The notes under the pieces: model-generated
The model's database searches: none
Told to the model about the DNA's origin: nothing
What the model saw: the letters and a program-made list of their open reading frames with translations, nothing else
Made by a program: the position numbers and the translations under genes
Source of the DNA: Herbiconiux sp. SALV-R1
Lineage (GTDB): Bacteria > Actinomycetota > Actinomycetes > Actinomycetales > Microbacteriaceae
Direction: 5' to 3'
NCBI RefSeq assembly: GCF_013113715.1
Contig: NZ_CP053344.1
Span: 1 to 64,000, forward strand
Length of the DNA: 64,000 nt
Part shown: in pieces, positions 1 through 8,114 of the stretch
Layout of the letters: every line of letters starts with the position of its first letter
How positions within the stretch are numbered: position 1 is the stretch's first letter

Positions 1-1003
1 CGATCGCGTCGAGCTGACCGCGGTCGTAGTTCGCCGAGCCGTGCGACCCGGGCTCCACCCCGATCGACCGCGTGCCGGCCGAGTCGAGGTAGGGGAAGGA
101 GATGAGGATGTTCCCCACCCACGGCGACCCGTCTGCCCAGGTCTTGACGCCCACCTGCCGCACGAGCTCGTCGCCCGCGTTCACCTCGACGCTCGCACTC
201 GCCCCGGGCGCCGACATCTCGTACAGCCTCAGCCGCGCCGTCATGCCACCGGATGCTCGTGCCGCGTCGATCGCCGGCCGCTTGCGGTCGTCCCAGCTCA
301 TGTCGCCGACCGTCGTGATGCCCACGGCATTGAGCGACTGGAGGTACCGGCCGAGCAGCTCGGGCAACTCCTTCTCCGCCGTCTGGAGCGTCGGCCCGAC
401 GATGGTGAACACCGCCCCCGTCTCGTACGCCTTGCCGTCGAGCTCGCCCCGCGCATCCTTCCCCCACCGCGCGCCGGGCGGGTCAGGCGTCTCCTTCGTG
501 ACCCCCGCCTGCGCCGCAGCAGCCGAGTTGAAGTAGGCGACGTGACCCGAGTTGTTCAGGATCACCACCGGCGTGCTCCCACCCACCTCGTCGAGCAGCT
601 CGATCGCCGGATCCTCCAGCCCCTTCTGCAGCAACCCGTCCCACCCGTTGAAGTAGGCCCCCTCCGGCCGCTCGGCGACACCCTGCCGGATGGCGGCCCA
701 CACCCCCTCCGCCGTCTCCACCGTCACCGGCCTGATGTCGACCATGAACCTGCTCAACACCACCGCACTGTCACTCGGATGCCCGTGCGCCTCCACGAAC
801 CCCGGCATCACCACCGCCCCCGCGGGCACCCGCACCACCCGCACCCCTGCGCCGGTGCCGGCGTGCGCCTCAGCAAACGCGCGCACCTCGGCCTCACTCC
901 CCACGCTGACGATCCGCCCGTCCACCACGAGCACCGCCCCGGCCCGCGCCCCCACCGCATCGACCGTCACAACGTCCCCCACGAACACGACCCCATCGCC
1001 CAT
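1..1003 (-). CDS. amidohydrolase family protein (YtcJ-like), C-terminus cut by the window
   Basis: This is a metal-dependent hydrolase of the amidohydrolase superfamily, YtcJ/family 3 type, which usually acts on amide or ester bonds of small molecules in the cytosol. The ATG lies at 1003-1001 on the minus strand and the frame stays open to base 1, giving 334 visible codons of roughly 530 expected. The N-terminal beta-sandwich (VVFVGDVVTVDA) is followed by the metal-site motif GFVEAHGHPSD near residue 75, where the second His of the usual HxH is present. A conserved GITTVGDMSWDD lies further on. The true substrate cannot be told. The gene is divergent from the cell-wall-binding protein gene, with about 80 bp between starts. 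The family call is firm and the function is open. Confidence 0.85.
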   Translation of the reverse strand, partial: MGDGVVFVGDVVTVDAVGARAGAVLVVDGRIVSVGSEAEVRAFAEAHAGTGAGVRVVRVPAGAVVMPGFVEAHGHPSDSAVVLSRFMVDIRPVTVETAEGVWAAIRQGVAERPEGAYFNGWDGLLQKGLEDPAIELLDEVGGSTPVVILNNSGHVAYFNSAAAAQAGVTKETPDPPGARWGKDARGELDGKAYETGAVFTIVGPTLQTAEKELPELLGRYLQSLNAVGITTVGDMSWDDRKRPAIDAARASGGMTARLRLYEMSAPGASASVEVNAGDELVRQVGVKTWADGSPWVGNILISFPYLDSAGTRSIGVEPGSHGSANYDRGQLDAI

Positions 1004-1044
1004 GAGCTCAGCGTAGTGGCCGCATGAAGCGAGCAATACTCTGC

Positions 1045-1050
1045 TAATAT
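1045..1050 (+). promoter_or_regulatory. -10 box TAATAT for the cell-wall-binding protein gene
   Basis: TAATAT sits in one of the few AT-rich patches of the region, about 30 bp before the chosen ATG. A GGAG ribosome-binding site at 1072-1075 lies between them. No clear -35 is seen. This would give a short 5' leader of about 25 nt. Confidence 0.5.
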
Positions 1051-1081
1051 TGAAGAGTAGTCATGTTTGATTGGAGTCAGA

Positions 1082-2671
1082 ATGTCCCGATCGCTCTCAC
1101 TCGGTCAGCGCGCATCGTTTCTTGCTGCGGTGGTGGCGAGTGTGATGGTGCTCTTGGGGGTGCCGGGCGCCGCCTATGCCGATGGGGCCCCCGTCGCGGT
1201 CGACGATGCGTTCAGCGTCAAGGTGGCGTTCGCGACGGAGATTCCCGACCCCGGCATCAAAGCCAATGACACGGGCGTCGGATCTCTTTTCGTCAAGGTC
1301 ATCGACCGACCTCTCCAGGGGAAACTCTCGGGAGGTATGACCACCGGTCAAGCTGGTTTCGTCTACACGCCGAACGACGTCGCCTACCATCCGAAGCCGG
1401 ACACATTCGTCTACTGCTGGTACGACGGGGGATCGTGCGTGTCGAATCCAGCAACGGTCACGCTCACCATGGTGAAGCCGGTCGCGCGACCAGACGCCTA
1501 CTACACCCCGGTCGACACTGTCTTGAGCGTTCCTTCCAAGGGTGTGCTCGCCAATGACGATGCCGACGGATACTCCTGGTCGATGGTCTCGGCTCCAAGT
1601 CACGGCCGTGTCGGGTCGCCCGCACCCACAGAGCCTCTGGGTTTTGACTACATCCCGAACCCAGCCTTCGTCGGATCAGACACGTTCAGTTACTGCATCT
1701 CTTTCGTCATCGGCTCGCCCAGCGACTGCGTCTCCGACCCGCAGACCGTGACTATCCAGGTGGGTGGGACGCAGGTGTCGCGGGTTGCGGGGGTGGATCG
1801 GTATGAGGGGGCGGTGAAGATCGCTGAGCAGACGCATCCGGGGACGTCGGCGGCGCTGGTGGTCGCGTCGGGGGAGAACTATCCGGATGCGTTGAGTGCG
1901 GGGCCGGTGGCGGTGCGGGAGAAGGCGCCGTTGTTGTTGGTGCAGGGGAAGAGTGTGCCGGCGGTGGTGGCGGCGAAGATCTCGAAGCTCGCGCCGATGA
2001 AGGTGACCGTGGTCGGGGGTGTCAACACGATTTCCGATGACGTCCTCAATCAGATCAAGTCGATCGTGCCCCCGGGCGCCACCGTGACGCGGGTGGCGGG
2101 GGTGGATCGGTACGAGGTGAGCCGTAAGCTCGCCGAGAGCTTCAGCACGGCGTCTCGCGAGTACCTGGCGACAGGCACGAACTTCCCCGACGCCCTGTCG
2201 GCCGGTGCGGCTGCAGGCTCGGTCGGCGCCCCGGTGCTGCTGGTGAACGGCCCCCAGCCCGCCGCTGACACCGCGACGCTCGAGACCGTGAAGAAGCTGA
2301 AGTCGACTGCGATCACGTTGGCGGGTGGCTCGGACTCGTTGTCGTCCGGCATCGAAAACTCGCTCAAGGCACTCGCGACTGTCAACCGCGTGCAGGGGGT
2401 CGATCGGTACGCGACCTCGGTGGTGCTGAACAAGGAGGCGTTCGCGTCGTCGACGACGGCCTACCTCGCCACCGGCACCAACTACCCCGATGCCCTCGTG
2501 GGGGGCGTCATCGCGGGAGCGAATAAGGCTCCGCTCTACGTCGTCCCGGGAACGTGCGTGCCCCAAGCCGTGCTCGACGAGTTCACGCGGCTCGGTGCGA
2601 CGAAGATCGTTCTGCTGGGAGGGGAGAACTCCCTGAGCCCCGACGTCGAGAAGCTGGTGCCCTGCACCTAG
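1082..2671 (+). CDS. secreted cell wall-binding repeat 2 (CWB2) family protein with Ig-like domains
   Basis: This is a predicted exported surface protein of 529 residues. Residues 1-33 form a signal peptide with a hydrophobic core and an AYA cleavage site. Residues of about 35-130 and 135-228 look like two tandem bacterial Ig/cadherin-like domains ending in Thr/Val-rich strands. Three CWB2 repeats (PF04122 type) follow, starting near residues 231, 334 and 434, each with the hallmark R-V-x-G-V-D-R-Y and later an YPDAL- or FPDAL-type motif. CWB2 triplets in other Gram-positives bind secondary cell wall polymers non-covalently. The start at 1082 is preferred to upstream TTG or ATG codons because GGAG lies six bases before it. 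The gene is monocistronic and ends at a strong hairpin. The Ig-like part may mediate adhesion, which is inference. Confidence 0.88.
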   Translation: MSRSLSLGQRASFLAAVVASVMVLLGVPGAAYADGAPVAVDDAFSVKVAFATEIPDPGIKANDTGVGSLFVKVIDRPLQGKLSGGMTTGQAGFVYTPNDVAYHPKPDTFVYCWYDGGSCVSNPATVTLTMVKPVARPDAYYTPVDTVLSVPSKGVLANDDADGYSWSMVSAPSHGRVGSPAPTEPLGFDYIPNPAFVGSDTFSYCISFVIGSPSDCVSDPQTVTIQVGGTQVSRVAGVDRYEGAVKIAEQTHPGTSAALVVASGENYPDALSAGPVAVREKAPLLLVQGKSVPAVVAAKISKLAPMKVTVVGGVNTISDDVLNQIKSIVPPGATVTRVAGVDRYEVSRKLAESFSTASREYLATGTNFPDALSAGAAAGSVGAPVLLVNGPQPAADTATLETVKKLKSTAITLAGGSDSLSSGIENSLKALATVNRVQGVDRYATSVVLNKEAFASSTTAYLATGTNYPDALVGGVIAGANKAPLYVVPGTCVPQAVLDEFTRLGATKIVLLGGENSLSPDVEKLVPCT

Positions 2672-2712
2672 GCCCGAAGGCAGAGAGCGGAACGCCCGCC
2701 GGTTAAATGATT

Positions 2713-2746
2713 GAGGGCCCGTCGTAGAGGCTAACGACGGGCCCTC
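2713..2746. terminator. hairpin terminator between convergent genes
   Basis: A perfect 13-bp inverted repeat (2713-2725 with 2734-2746, 8-nt loop) follows the CWB2 gene stop by about 40 bp. It faces the 3' end of the minus-strand regulator, so it may serve both strands. The U-tract is poor, as is common in actinobacteria. Confidence 0.75.
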
Positions 2747-2923
2747 TCCCTTGCACCAAGAGTGTCCTGCAATCACATTCCGTCGAAGCTGCCACAGCAA
2801 ACAACTTCGACTCCTTGAATATATAACGGTCCGGTAACGGTGCGCTAGTTACCGAATCGTTATTTTTCTGGGAATCTGCTGTGTGACCCGAACGGGGGTC
2901 GCTGAGCACAGCGGGAGACCGGC

Positions 2924-3682
2924 TCAGAACAGGTCGGGCGAGGGCGTCGAAGTGTGGCGCACGCTGACGTCGGCGTGCCGGTCGAAGCGGTAGCCGACAC
3001 CGCGCACGGTGCGCACGATGTCTTCGTAGTCGCCGAGCTTCGAGCGCAGCCGGCGCACGTGCACGTCGATGGTGCGCTCGTTCGGTGCCTCTTCGTCGCC
3101 CGCGCTCCACAGCGCGGAGATGAGCTCGGCGCGCTCGATCGTGCGCCCCTCCCGCAGCACCAGGTACTGCAGCAGCTCGAACTCCTTGTAGGTGAGGTTC
3201 GCGGGGTTGTTGTCGAGCAGCACACGCTTGCGCGACAGGTCGACCACGACGCCGTCACGGGCGCGATCCTCGTCGGCCTCGGGCGCCTGGCGGTGCTTCG
3301 CGAGCGCGGCGGGGTCTTGCAGTGCGAGTCGCACGACCTCGACGTCGCGTCCACCCACGCCGCGAGGCGCCAGGGCGACGGCGGCGTAGGTCTCCGACGA
3401 GGGGGCGAGTTGCGCGGCGAGAGCCTTCAGCTGCTCGACGATCTCGCCGAGGTCGGTGCCGTCGGCGGCAGCCTTGTCTTCGTCGATGCCGACGTAGAGC
3501 ACGAAGCCGCGGGCTTCGGTTCCCGCGGGAACCGCACGCACTCGCGGAGCAGGAGCAGAAGCAGGAGCAGACGCCGACGCGGCGTCGACGTGGGAGGAAG
3601 CGGCGACGGCGGAGACCCGAGCCGCAGCAGAGATGGGGGAAACGGTGGCAGTACGAGGGGCTTCGAGGGGTGCGATCGACAT
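2924..3682 (-). CDS. winged-helix (OmpR/PhoB-type) DNA-binding regulator without a classical receiver domain
   Basis: This 252-residue protein ends in a full OmpR-type winged-helix domain (about residues 150-235): LTYKEFELLQYLVL, a recognition helix with ERTIDVHVRRLRSKLG, and the wing RTVRGVGYRF. The N-terminal 150 residues are not a normal receiver. They start with an Ala/Ser/Pro-rich stretch of about 50 residues, followed by a short alpha/beta segment with no clear phosphoacceptor Asp. It therefore probably works without a partner histidine kinase, and none is nearby. Winged-helix proteins of this shape are common in Microbacteriaceae. The start has an AAGGA ribosome-binding site. A 230-bp leader carrying a small ORF lies upstream (see 3905-4006). 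The DNA-binding role is firm and the target genes are unknown. Confidence 0.85.
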   Translation of the reverse strand: MSIAPLEAPRTATVSPISAAARVSAVAASSHVDAASASAPASAPAPRVRAVPAGTEARGFVLYVGIDEDKAAADGTDLGEIVEQLKALAAQLAPSSETYAAVALAPRGVGGRDVEVVRLALQDPAALAKHRQAPEADEDRARDGVVVDLSRKRVLLDNNPANLTYKEFELLQYLVLREGRTIERAELISALWSAGDEEAPNERTIDVHVRRLRSKLGDYEDIVRTVRGVGYRFDRHADVSVRHTSTPSPDLF

Positions 3683-3904
3683 GAGATGAGGTCCTTGCGG
3701 CTGTGGCCCGTGATCGACAGGCCGATGATGTGTCGTTACTCGGAGCTCTGGTGAGAGCCCCTGGGAGAAGGTGCCGGGGTGATGGCACCAGGAGCACGAC
3801 CTACTCCGCGCCCGTGGCGACGGGCTGCCCGAGCGACGGACCGCCAGAACGGCGATGCGCCTCGATCGGCGACGGAGGGGTGCTCGACGAGAAGAGATTC
3901 GTCG

Positions 3905-4006
3905 TCAGCGACACATTCGACAACACATGACGACGCTGCCGGCCATCATCATGCCGGCATTCCCAGGGGCCTCAAAGGAGGTCAGGGCGTGCGCGTTGTC
4001 AGTCAT
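3905..4006 (-). CDS. putative leaderless leader peptide, 33 aa, ending CCRMCR
   Basis: This small ORF lies in the otherwise gene-free 400 bp between the winged-helix regulator and the divergent MFS gene. It encodes 33 residues, starting MTDNAHAL and ending with three Cys in six residues (CCRMCR). It has no ribosome-binding site, but a TTGACA -35 and a TAGCTA box exactly six bases before the ATG fit a leaderless transcript. Cys codons near the stop sit inside the loop of a 7-bp stem (CGTCGTC/GACGACG) that spans the stop codon. Cys-rich leaderless ORFs act as cysteine-responsive attenuators in mycobacteria. By analogy, this one could control the regulator downstream. This is a prediction from layout, and protein-level evidence is absent. 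Confidence 0.5.
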   Translation of the reverse strand: MTDNAHALTSFEAPGNAGMMMAGSVVMCCRMCR

Positions 4007-4012
4007 GTCGAG

Positions 4013-4043
4013 TAGCTAAGCGGATGCGCGCCGCTGTTGTCAA
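4013..4043 (-). promoter_or_regulatory. promoter for the leader peptide/regulator transcript
   Basis: On the minus strand a perfect TTGACA (plus 4038-4043) is followed after 19 bp by TAGCTA (4013-4018). The ATG of the leader peptide lies six bases further on. The spacer is slightly long and the last -10 base is A, so it is an imperfect but plausible promoter. It lies back to back with the MFS promoter. Confidence 0.5.
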
Positions 4044-4076
4044 GATCCGACCGGTGGAAACTCATTAACACAGGTA

Positions 4077-4082
4077 TAGGTT
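4077..4082 (+). promoter_or_regulatory. -10 box TAGGTT, leaderless MFS transcript
   Basis: TAGGTT is followed by six bases and then the ATG of the MFS gene at 4089. There is no ribosome-binding site, which fits a leaderless mRNA. Confidence 0.5.
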
Positions 4083-4088
4083 CTGACC

Positions 4089-5621
4089 ATGACCTCGTCT
4101 GCTCCCGCCGCCGCCCCGGTGGAGGGCAAAGCCCGCTGGCAGGCCTTCGCAGTCTGCGTCGCCGTCGCCGCCCTCACCATCCTCGACCTGTCGAAGGTGA
4201 ACGTCGGCCTGCCGTCGATCGAGCAGTCGCTCGGCGCCAACTCGAGCCAGCTGCAGATCATCGTCGCGGGCTACGCCCTCGCCTTCGGCCTCGCGCTCGT
4301 CCCCTCCGGACGACTCGGCGACCTCTACTCGCGCAAAGTCCTGTTCATCGTCGGCCTGTCGGGCTTCACCGTCGCGAGCGCCCTCTGCGCCCTCGCCCCG
4401 AACATCGAGATGCTGGTCGCGGCGCGCATCCTGCAGGGTGTCGCCGCGGGCGTGCAGATGCCTCAGGTGCTCGGGCTCGTGCAGCAGCTGTTCCGCGGCG
4501 AGGAACGAGGCCGCGCGTTCGGTGTGTTCGGCGCCACCATCGGCGTCGCCACCGCGTTCGGTCCCACGCTCGGCGGCCTCCTCATCGCCGTCGGCGGCGC
4601 GACCGACGGCTGGCGCCTCCTGTTCTGGATGAACGTCCCCCTCGGCGTCATCGCCCTCCTGTTCGCCCTGAAGCTGCTCCCGACGAAGCAGCCTCACCAG
4701 CCGGGCGCCCGCGATCTCGACCTCATCGGCATCGTGCTGCTCGGCGCATCCGTCTTCACCTTCATGCTCCCGTTCGTGCTCACGACGGGTGGGCCCGACG
4801 ACAGCCCGTGGCGGTGGCTGTGGCTCGCGGCCTGCGCCGTGTTCGTGGCGCTGTTCATCGTCTGGGAGCGGCGGTACGAGCGCATCGGCAAGTCGCCCGC
4901 CATCCGCTTCGGCCTGTTCTCGATCGGCTCGTACCGCAACGGTCTGCTGCTCGCGGCGGCGAACTTCGCGGCGGTGCCGTCGATCTTCCTGCTGACGACG
5001 CTGTTCCTGCAGCAGGGCCTCGGCTTCGAACCGGTGTTCGCCGGCATGGTGAGCATTTCCTACGCCCTCACCTCGGCCGTGTCGTCACTCATCGGCGGCC
5101 GGCTCGTGACGCGGCTCGGCCGCAAGCTCGTGGTGATGGGACTGGCGGTGTCGATCGTCGGATTTGCGCTCGTGCTGCTCGCGGCGGTTCTGCCGCCCGC
5201 CGACTGGTCGATCTGGCTGATGGCCGCGGCGATGGCGGTGGCGGGGGCAGGCGGCGGGTTCGTGGTGTCGCCGAACCAGACGCTGACGCTCGCCGAGATC
5301 CCGGTGACGGAGGGCGGTGTCGCCGGGTCGATGGCCCAGGTGGGGCAGCGCGTCGGCACGGCCGTGGGTGTGGCTGCGGCGACGGCGATCTTCTTCTCGA
5401 CCCTCTACCGAGAGGGGTCGACCGCCGCCGACGACGTCATGCTGTACCACGACGGCTTCCGCAACGCGTTCTTCGTGCCGCTCGCGCTGCTCGGGGTCGC
5501 CCTCGTCATCGGGCTCTTCGACCTGCGGCGCCGCCACCGGGAAGCGGATGCTACAGAGGATGCGCGGGACACTCCCGCCGCCCCGCACGGCGACCCAGTG
5601 GCCGAGCAGTCACCCTCGTAG
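4089..5621 (+). CDS. DHA2-family MFS drug exporter (EmrB/QacA type)
   Basis: This is a 510-residue polytopic membrane protein of the major facilitator superfamily, DHA2 (14-helix) subfamily, which normally exports drugs or toxic metabolites using the proton gradient. Visible motifs are motif A after helix 2 (GRLGDLYSRKVLF, residues about 75-87), the R-I-L-Q-G-V-A-AG stretch of motif B in helix 4, and motif C-like glycines (GATIGVATAFGPTLGG). The second half repeats the pattern (GGRLVTRLGRKLVVMG). A short charged tail follows the last helix. There is no regulator gene immediately beside it in the usual TetR/MarR arrangement. The divergent neighbour is the winged-helix regulator transcript, which could be linked. 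The substrate cannot be inferred. Confidence 0.9.
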   Translation: MTSSAPAAAPVEGKARWQAFAVCVAVAALTILDLSKVNVGLPSIEQSLGANSSQLQIIVAGYALAFGLALVPSGRLGDLYSRKVLFIVGLSGFTVASALCALAPNIEMLVAARILQGVAAGVQMPQVLGLVQQLFRGEERGRAFGVFGATIGVATAFGPTLGGLLIAVGGATDGWRLLFWMNVPLGVIALLFALKLLPTKQPHQPGARDLDLIGIVLLGASVFTFMLPFVLTTGGPDDSPWRWLWLAACAVFVALFIVWERRYERIGKSPAIRFGLFSIGSYRNGLLLAAANFAAVPSIFLLTTLFLQQGLGFEPVFAGMVSISYALTSAVSSLIGGRLVTRLGRKLVVMGLAVSIVGFALVLLAAVLPPADWSIWLMAAAMAVAGAGGGFVVSPNQTLTLAEIPVTEGGVAGSMAQVGQRVGTAVGVAAATAIFFSTLYREGSTAADDVMLYHDGFRNAFFVPLALLGVALVIGLFDLRRRHREADATEDARDTPAAPHGDPVAEQSPS

Positions 5622-5650
5622 AGGCGACCCGCCCGCCCCGCGCGAGCCGC

Positions 5651-5814
5651 GCCGCGCCAAGCGGGCCGCGCCGCGCGACCCGCTCGCCGTGCCCGAGCCG
5701 CGCCAAGCGGGCCGCGCCGCGCGAGCCGCCCGGCACTCACCCCCGCGCTCGACCCGCCGACCGCGTCGCGCGGGCCGCGCTGCGCCGACCGTCCGGCACT
5801 CATCGCCGCGCTCG
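5651..5814. repeat. degenerate GC-rich direct repeats between convergent genes
   Basis: The gap between the MFS gene and the serine hydrolase gene is made of repeated GC-only words. A 28-bp block at 5651-5678 recurs identically at 5697-5724. A shorter block beginning cggcactca at 5732 recurs at 5794, where it contains the hydrolase stop codon. No gene is seen here. Confidence 0.7.
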
Positions 5815-7299
5815 CCGCCCCCGCCCGACGAGCAGCGCCGCGCCGCCCGCCGCGAGCACCATCGCGAGGAGCCCCACGACCCCGGCGCCCGCCGGCTCCT
5901 GCCCTGTGGCGGCGAGGGACGACGGAGCGGCAGCTCCGCTGTCGGCCGGCGAGGGCGCCGGCCCGGGTGCCGGAGCGGGCGACGGCGCAGGCGTCGGCGT
6001 CGGCGTCGGCACCGGCTTCAGCGCCTCCGCGACGATCGCCGCGAGCATCGATGTCGCCAGCTGCTGCGACTCCGTCGACCGCGCCTGGTTGTAGAGCGTG
6101 GTCACACCGACACCGAGACCCGGGGCGAGCGAGGTCTCCGTGCTCGACCCGTTCGTGCCGCCGTCCTTGAACGCCCACGGCACTCCGACGTTCCGCCCGT
6201 CGGCGTGCAGCTGCCAGCCGAGTCCCATCTGGAAGTCGACCTTCTTGCAGTCGTACGAAGCCGGGTCGGCCGGCGGGTGGTTCGGCGACGGCTTCAGCGA
6301 GCAGCTCTCCGAGATGTCGCGCTGAGTCTTCAGGGTCGTGGCCATCTCCGTCACGCCGAGGGGCGCATCCGTCGACAGGTAACCGAGATGCGCGGCGACG
6401 AAGGTGCCCATGTCGTCGGCGTCGGAGATGAGTCCGCCCGCGCCGCTGAACGCGTTGGTGTTGTCCCAGGGGAAGGCGTAACCGTTCTCGGGGGAGTACG
6501 GGGTGGCGAGGCGGGCGCTCGGGGTCTCGAGCATGGTCGACGACATGCCGAGCGCGTCGAGGAAGGCGCCCTCCAGCGCGGGCTGGTACGCCGGCGGCTG
6601 CTTCTTCGGCACGTCGGGCGTCACGACGTCGGAGAGGATCATGCCGAGCAGACCGAACCCGAAGTTGGAGTACAGCCACTTCGTTCCGGGCTCCCAGAGC
6701 AGCTTGTGGTTCTGGAGGGCGTGCCACATCATCATCTGCTCGTAACCGGGGCGCGGGTTCTGGCATCCTTTGTCGGAGCCGCAGCCGAGGTCGAAGTTCT
6801 CGGGATAGTCGGGCAGGCCGGCCTGGTGCGTGGCGAGGTCGCGCAGGGTGAGCGGCTTGCGCTCCTCGCCCCAGGTCGGCACCACGATGTCGGCGGGTGC
6901 GTACTTCTGCACCTCGTCGTCGAGCGACACCCGGCCTTCGGCGACGAGGAGGGCGAGGAGGTCGGCGGTGAACACCTTCGTCTCGGAGCCGAGCTCGAAC
7001 TGGGTGGTCGTGTCGACGCGTTCCTCGCCGTCGAGCTCGAGCGTGCCGGTGGTGAAGGTCGTGACGTCACGCCCCGACCCGGATGCGCTCGGCGTCGTCA
7101 CCGAGACCGCCAGCCCGACGATCGTGTGCTGCTTCTGGTAGTCGTGCACCATAGTCTCGAGGGTGGCGTGCAGTTCGGGGGTCATCACAGCCGCGGGGGT
7201 GCTCTGGGGTTCGGATGCGGTGGCCGGGGCTGCGACGGAGAGTGCGGTCATCGTCGCAGCGGTGAGCAGCGCGGCCGTCAGGGTGCGGGTTGCCCTCAT
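5800..7299 (-). CDS. secreted serine hydrolase (class C beta-lactamase/penicillin-binding fold) with a sortase signal
   Basis: This 499-residue exported protein belongs to the beta-lactamase/transpeptidase-like family. An N-terminal signal peptide runs to about residue 30 (AAPATASEP). The active-site SxxK is SETK within ELGSETKVF and the second motif YxN is YSN in WLYSNFGFG. A KDGG-type third motif lies near KDGGTNG. The C-terminus carries a Pro/Ala-rich linker, then LAATGQ, a hydrophobic helix and a final RGRRARR, which is a sortase sorting signal of the LAxTG kind. It should therefore sit covalently on peptidoglycan. Such proteins are D-aminopeptidases, esterases or carboxypeptidases, and the exact reaction is unknown. 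Its ATG overlaps the stop of the upstream membrane protein gene by four bases (ATGA), so the pair is co-translated. Confidence 0.88.
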   Translation of the reverse strand: MRATRTLTAALLTAATMTALSVAAPATASEPQSTPAAVMTPELHATLETMVHDYQKQHTIVGLAVSVTTPSASGSGRDVTTFTTGTLELDGEERVDTTTQFELGSETKVFTADLLALLVAEGRVSLDDEVQKYAPADIVVPTWGEERKPLTLRDLATHQAGLPDYPENFDLGCGSDKGCQNPRPGYEQMMMWHALQNHKLLWEPGTKWLYSNFGFGLLGMILSDVVTPDVPKKQPPAYQPALEGAFLDALGMSSTMLETPSARLATPYSPENGYAFPWDNTNAFSGAGGLISDADDMGTFVAAHLGYLSTDAPLGVTEMATTLKTQRDISESCSLKPSPNHPPADPASYDCKKVDFQMGLGWQLHADGRNVGVPWAFKDGGTNGSSTETSLAPGLGVGVTTLYNQARSTESQQLATSMLAAIVAEALKPVPTPTPTPAPSPAPAPGPAPSPADSGAAAPSSLAATGQEPAGAGVVGLLAMVLAAGGAALLVGRGRRARR

Positions 7300-7904
7300 C
7301 GCGTGACCTGCGCCGTGGTGTCGAGCCGAGCATCCGCTGGGCTTCGCGGTGTCGTCGCATCGGTGGGGTGCACGGTGTCGGAGCGGCGCGCGACGGCGTG
7401 CCAGACGATGAACGCCACGCCTACGAGGTTGATGACGATGTCGCCGATGAGCAGCAGCCCGGTGTTGTTGACGGCGTAGTCGGAGTTGACGACCATCTGG
7501 TAGACGTGTCCGGCGGCGTCGCCGAGGCCGGAGACCGCGGCGCCCACCACCACGCCGACCTTGGCCCGGAACTGCGCCTTGCGACTGTAGACGAGGAAGC
7601 ACACGATCGCGAAGCCCAGGCTGGCCAGGGCGAGTTCGAGCTGGAAGGGCGACTGCGACCATCCGATCGTCTTCGCGGCGTAGTCGCCGAACACGGAGTG
7701 CATCACGAAGTTGATGGCGAAGGCCACACCCAGCGCGTAGAAGATGAACTCGTTGACGAAGAAGCCGGAGACGACGGATGCGGTGCGCGGCCCCCTCCAG
7801 CGCAGCACCTTCACCACGGCGATGAGCAGACCGAGCACGAAACAGCTGATGAGGTAGTTGCCGATGACGGCGGCCAGCACGGTCGAGATGACGTCGGAGA
7901 TCAC
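7296..7904 (-). CDS. small multi-pass membrane protein (DUF6790-like)
   Basis: This is a 202-residue protein with about five hydrophobic segments: around the start, near FVNEFIFYALGVAF, near FQLELALASLGFAIVCFLVY, near KVGVVVGAAVSGLG, and near LLLIGDIVINLVGVAFIVW. A charged tail follows. It resembles the DUF6790 family by pattern, and no catalytic motif is evident. The GTG start at 7904 has an AAGGGGA ribosome-binding site. Longer readings upstream are Ser/Arg-rich and look non-coding. The gene is first in a two-gene operon with the sortase-anchored serine hydrolase, hinting at a cell-envelope role, which is inference. It is divergent from the LuxR regulator. Confidence 0.7.
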   Translation of the reverse strand: MISDVISTVLAAVIGNYLISCFVLGLLIAVVKVLRWRGPRTASVVSGFFVNEFIFYALGVAFAINFVMHSVFGDYAAKTIGWSQSPFQLELALASLGFAIVCFLVYSRKAQFRAKVGVVVGAAVSGLGDAAGHVYQMVVNSDYAVNNTGLLLIGDIVINLVGVAFIVWHAVARRSDTVHPTDATTPRSPADARLDTTAQVTR

Positions 7905-8114
7905 GGGTTCCCCTTTCCGGAGACGACGAGTTGATGGAGCGTATCGACGCAGGCGGGGTGCGAGGACTCGTACTGGGTGACAGTCTGCGGATGCGGGTGA
8001 CTGGGAGACGGTGGGACGATGGCGAGGGCGACGAGGAGGTGATGCGGCATCGACGGCAGCGATCGTGAGCGGGCGGCGTGGGAGTCGTGGGAGCGGGGGG
8101 ACGTCGAGGCGGCG

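Noticed and set aside
1067-1081. TTG start five codons earlier for the CWB2 gene
   Set aside because: It would place the ribosome-binding site inside the coding sequence. The ATG at 1082 has GGAG at the right distance.
3703-3930. Plus-strand ORF of 75 codons in the gap before the MFS gene
   Set aside because: It has no ribosome-binding site or leaderless promoter, its composition is poor, and it lies antisense to the leader region of the winged-helix regulator.
4037-6094. Very long plus-strand ORF of 685 codons overlapping the MFS gene
   Set aside because: It is Arg/Pro/Ala-rich with no domain pattern, and it is the out-of-frame shadow of the MFS gene and its GC-rich neighbour. The same applies to the long antisense ORFs over the kyn, men, recQ and polyol dehydrogenase genes.
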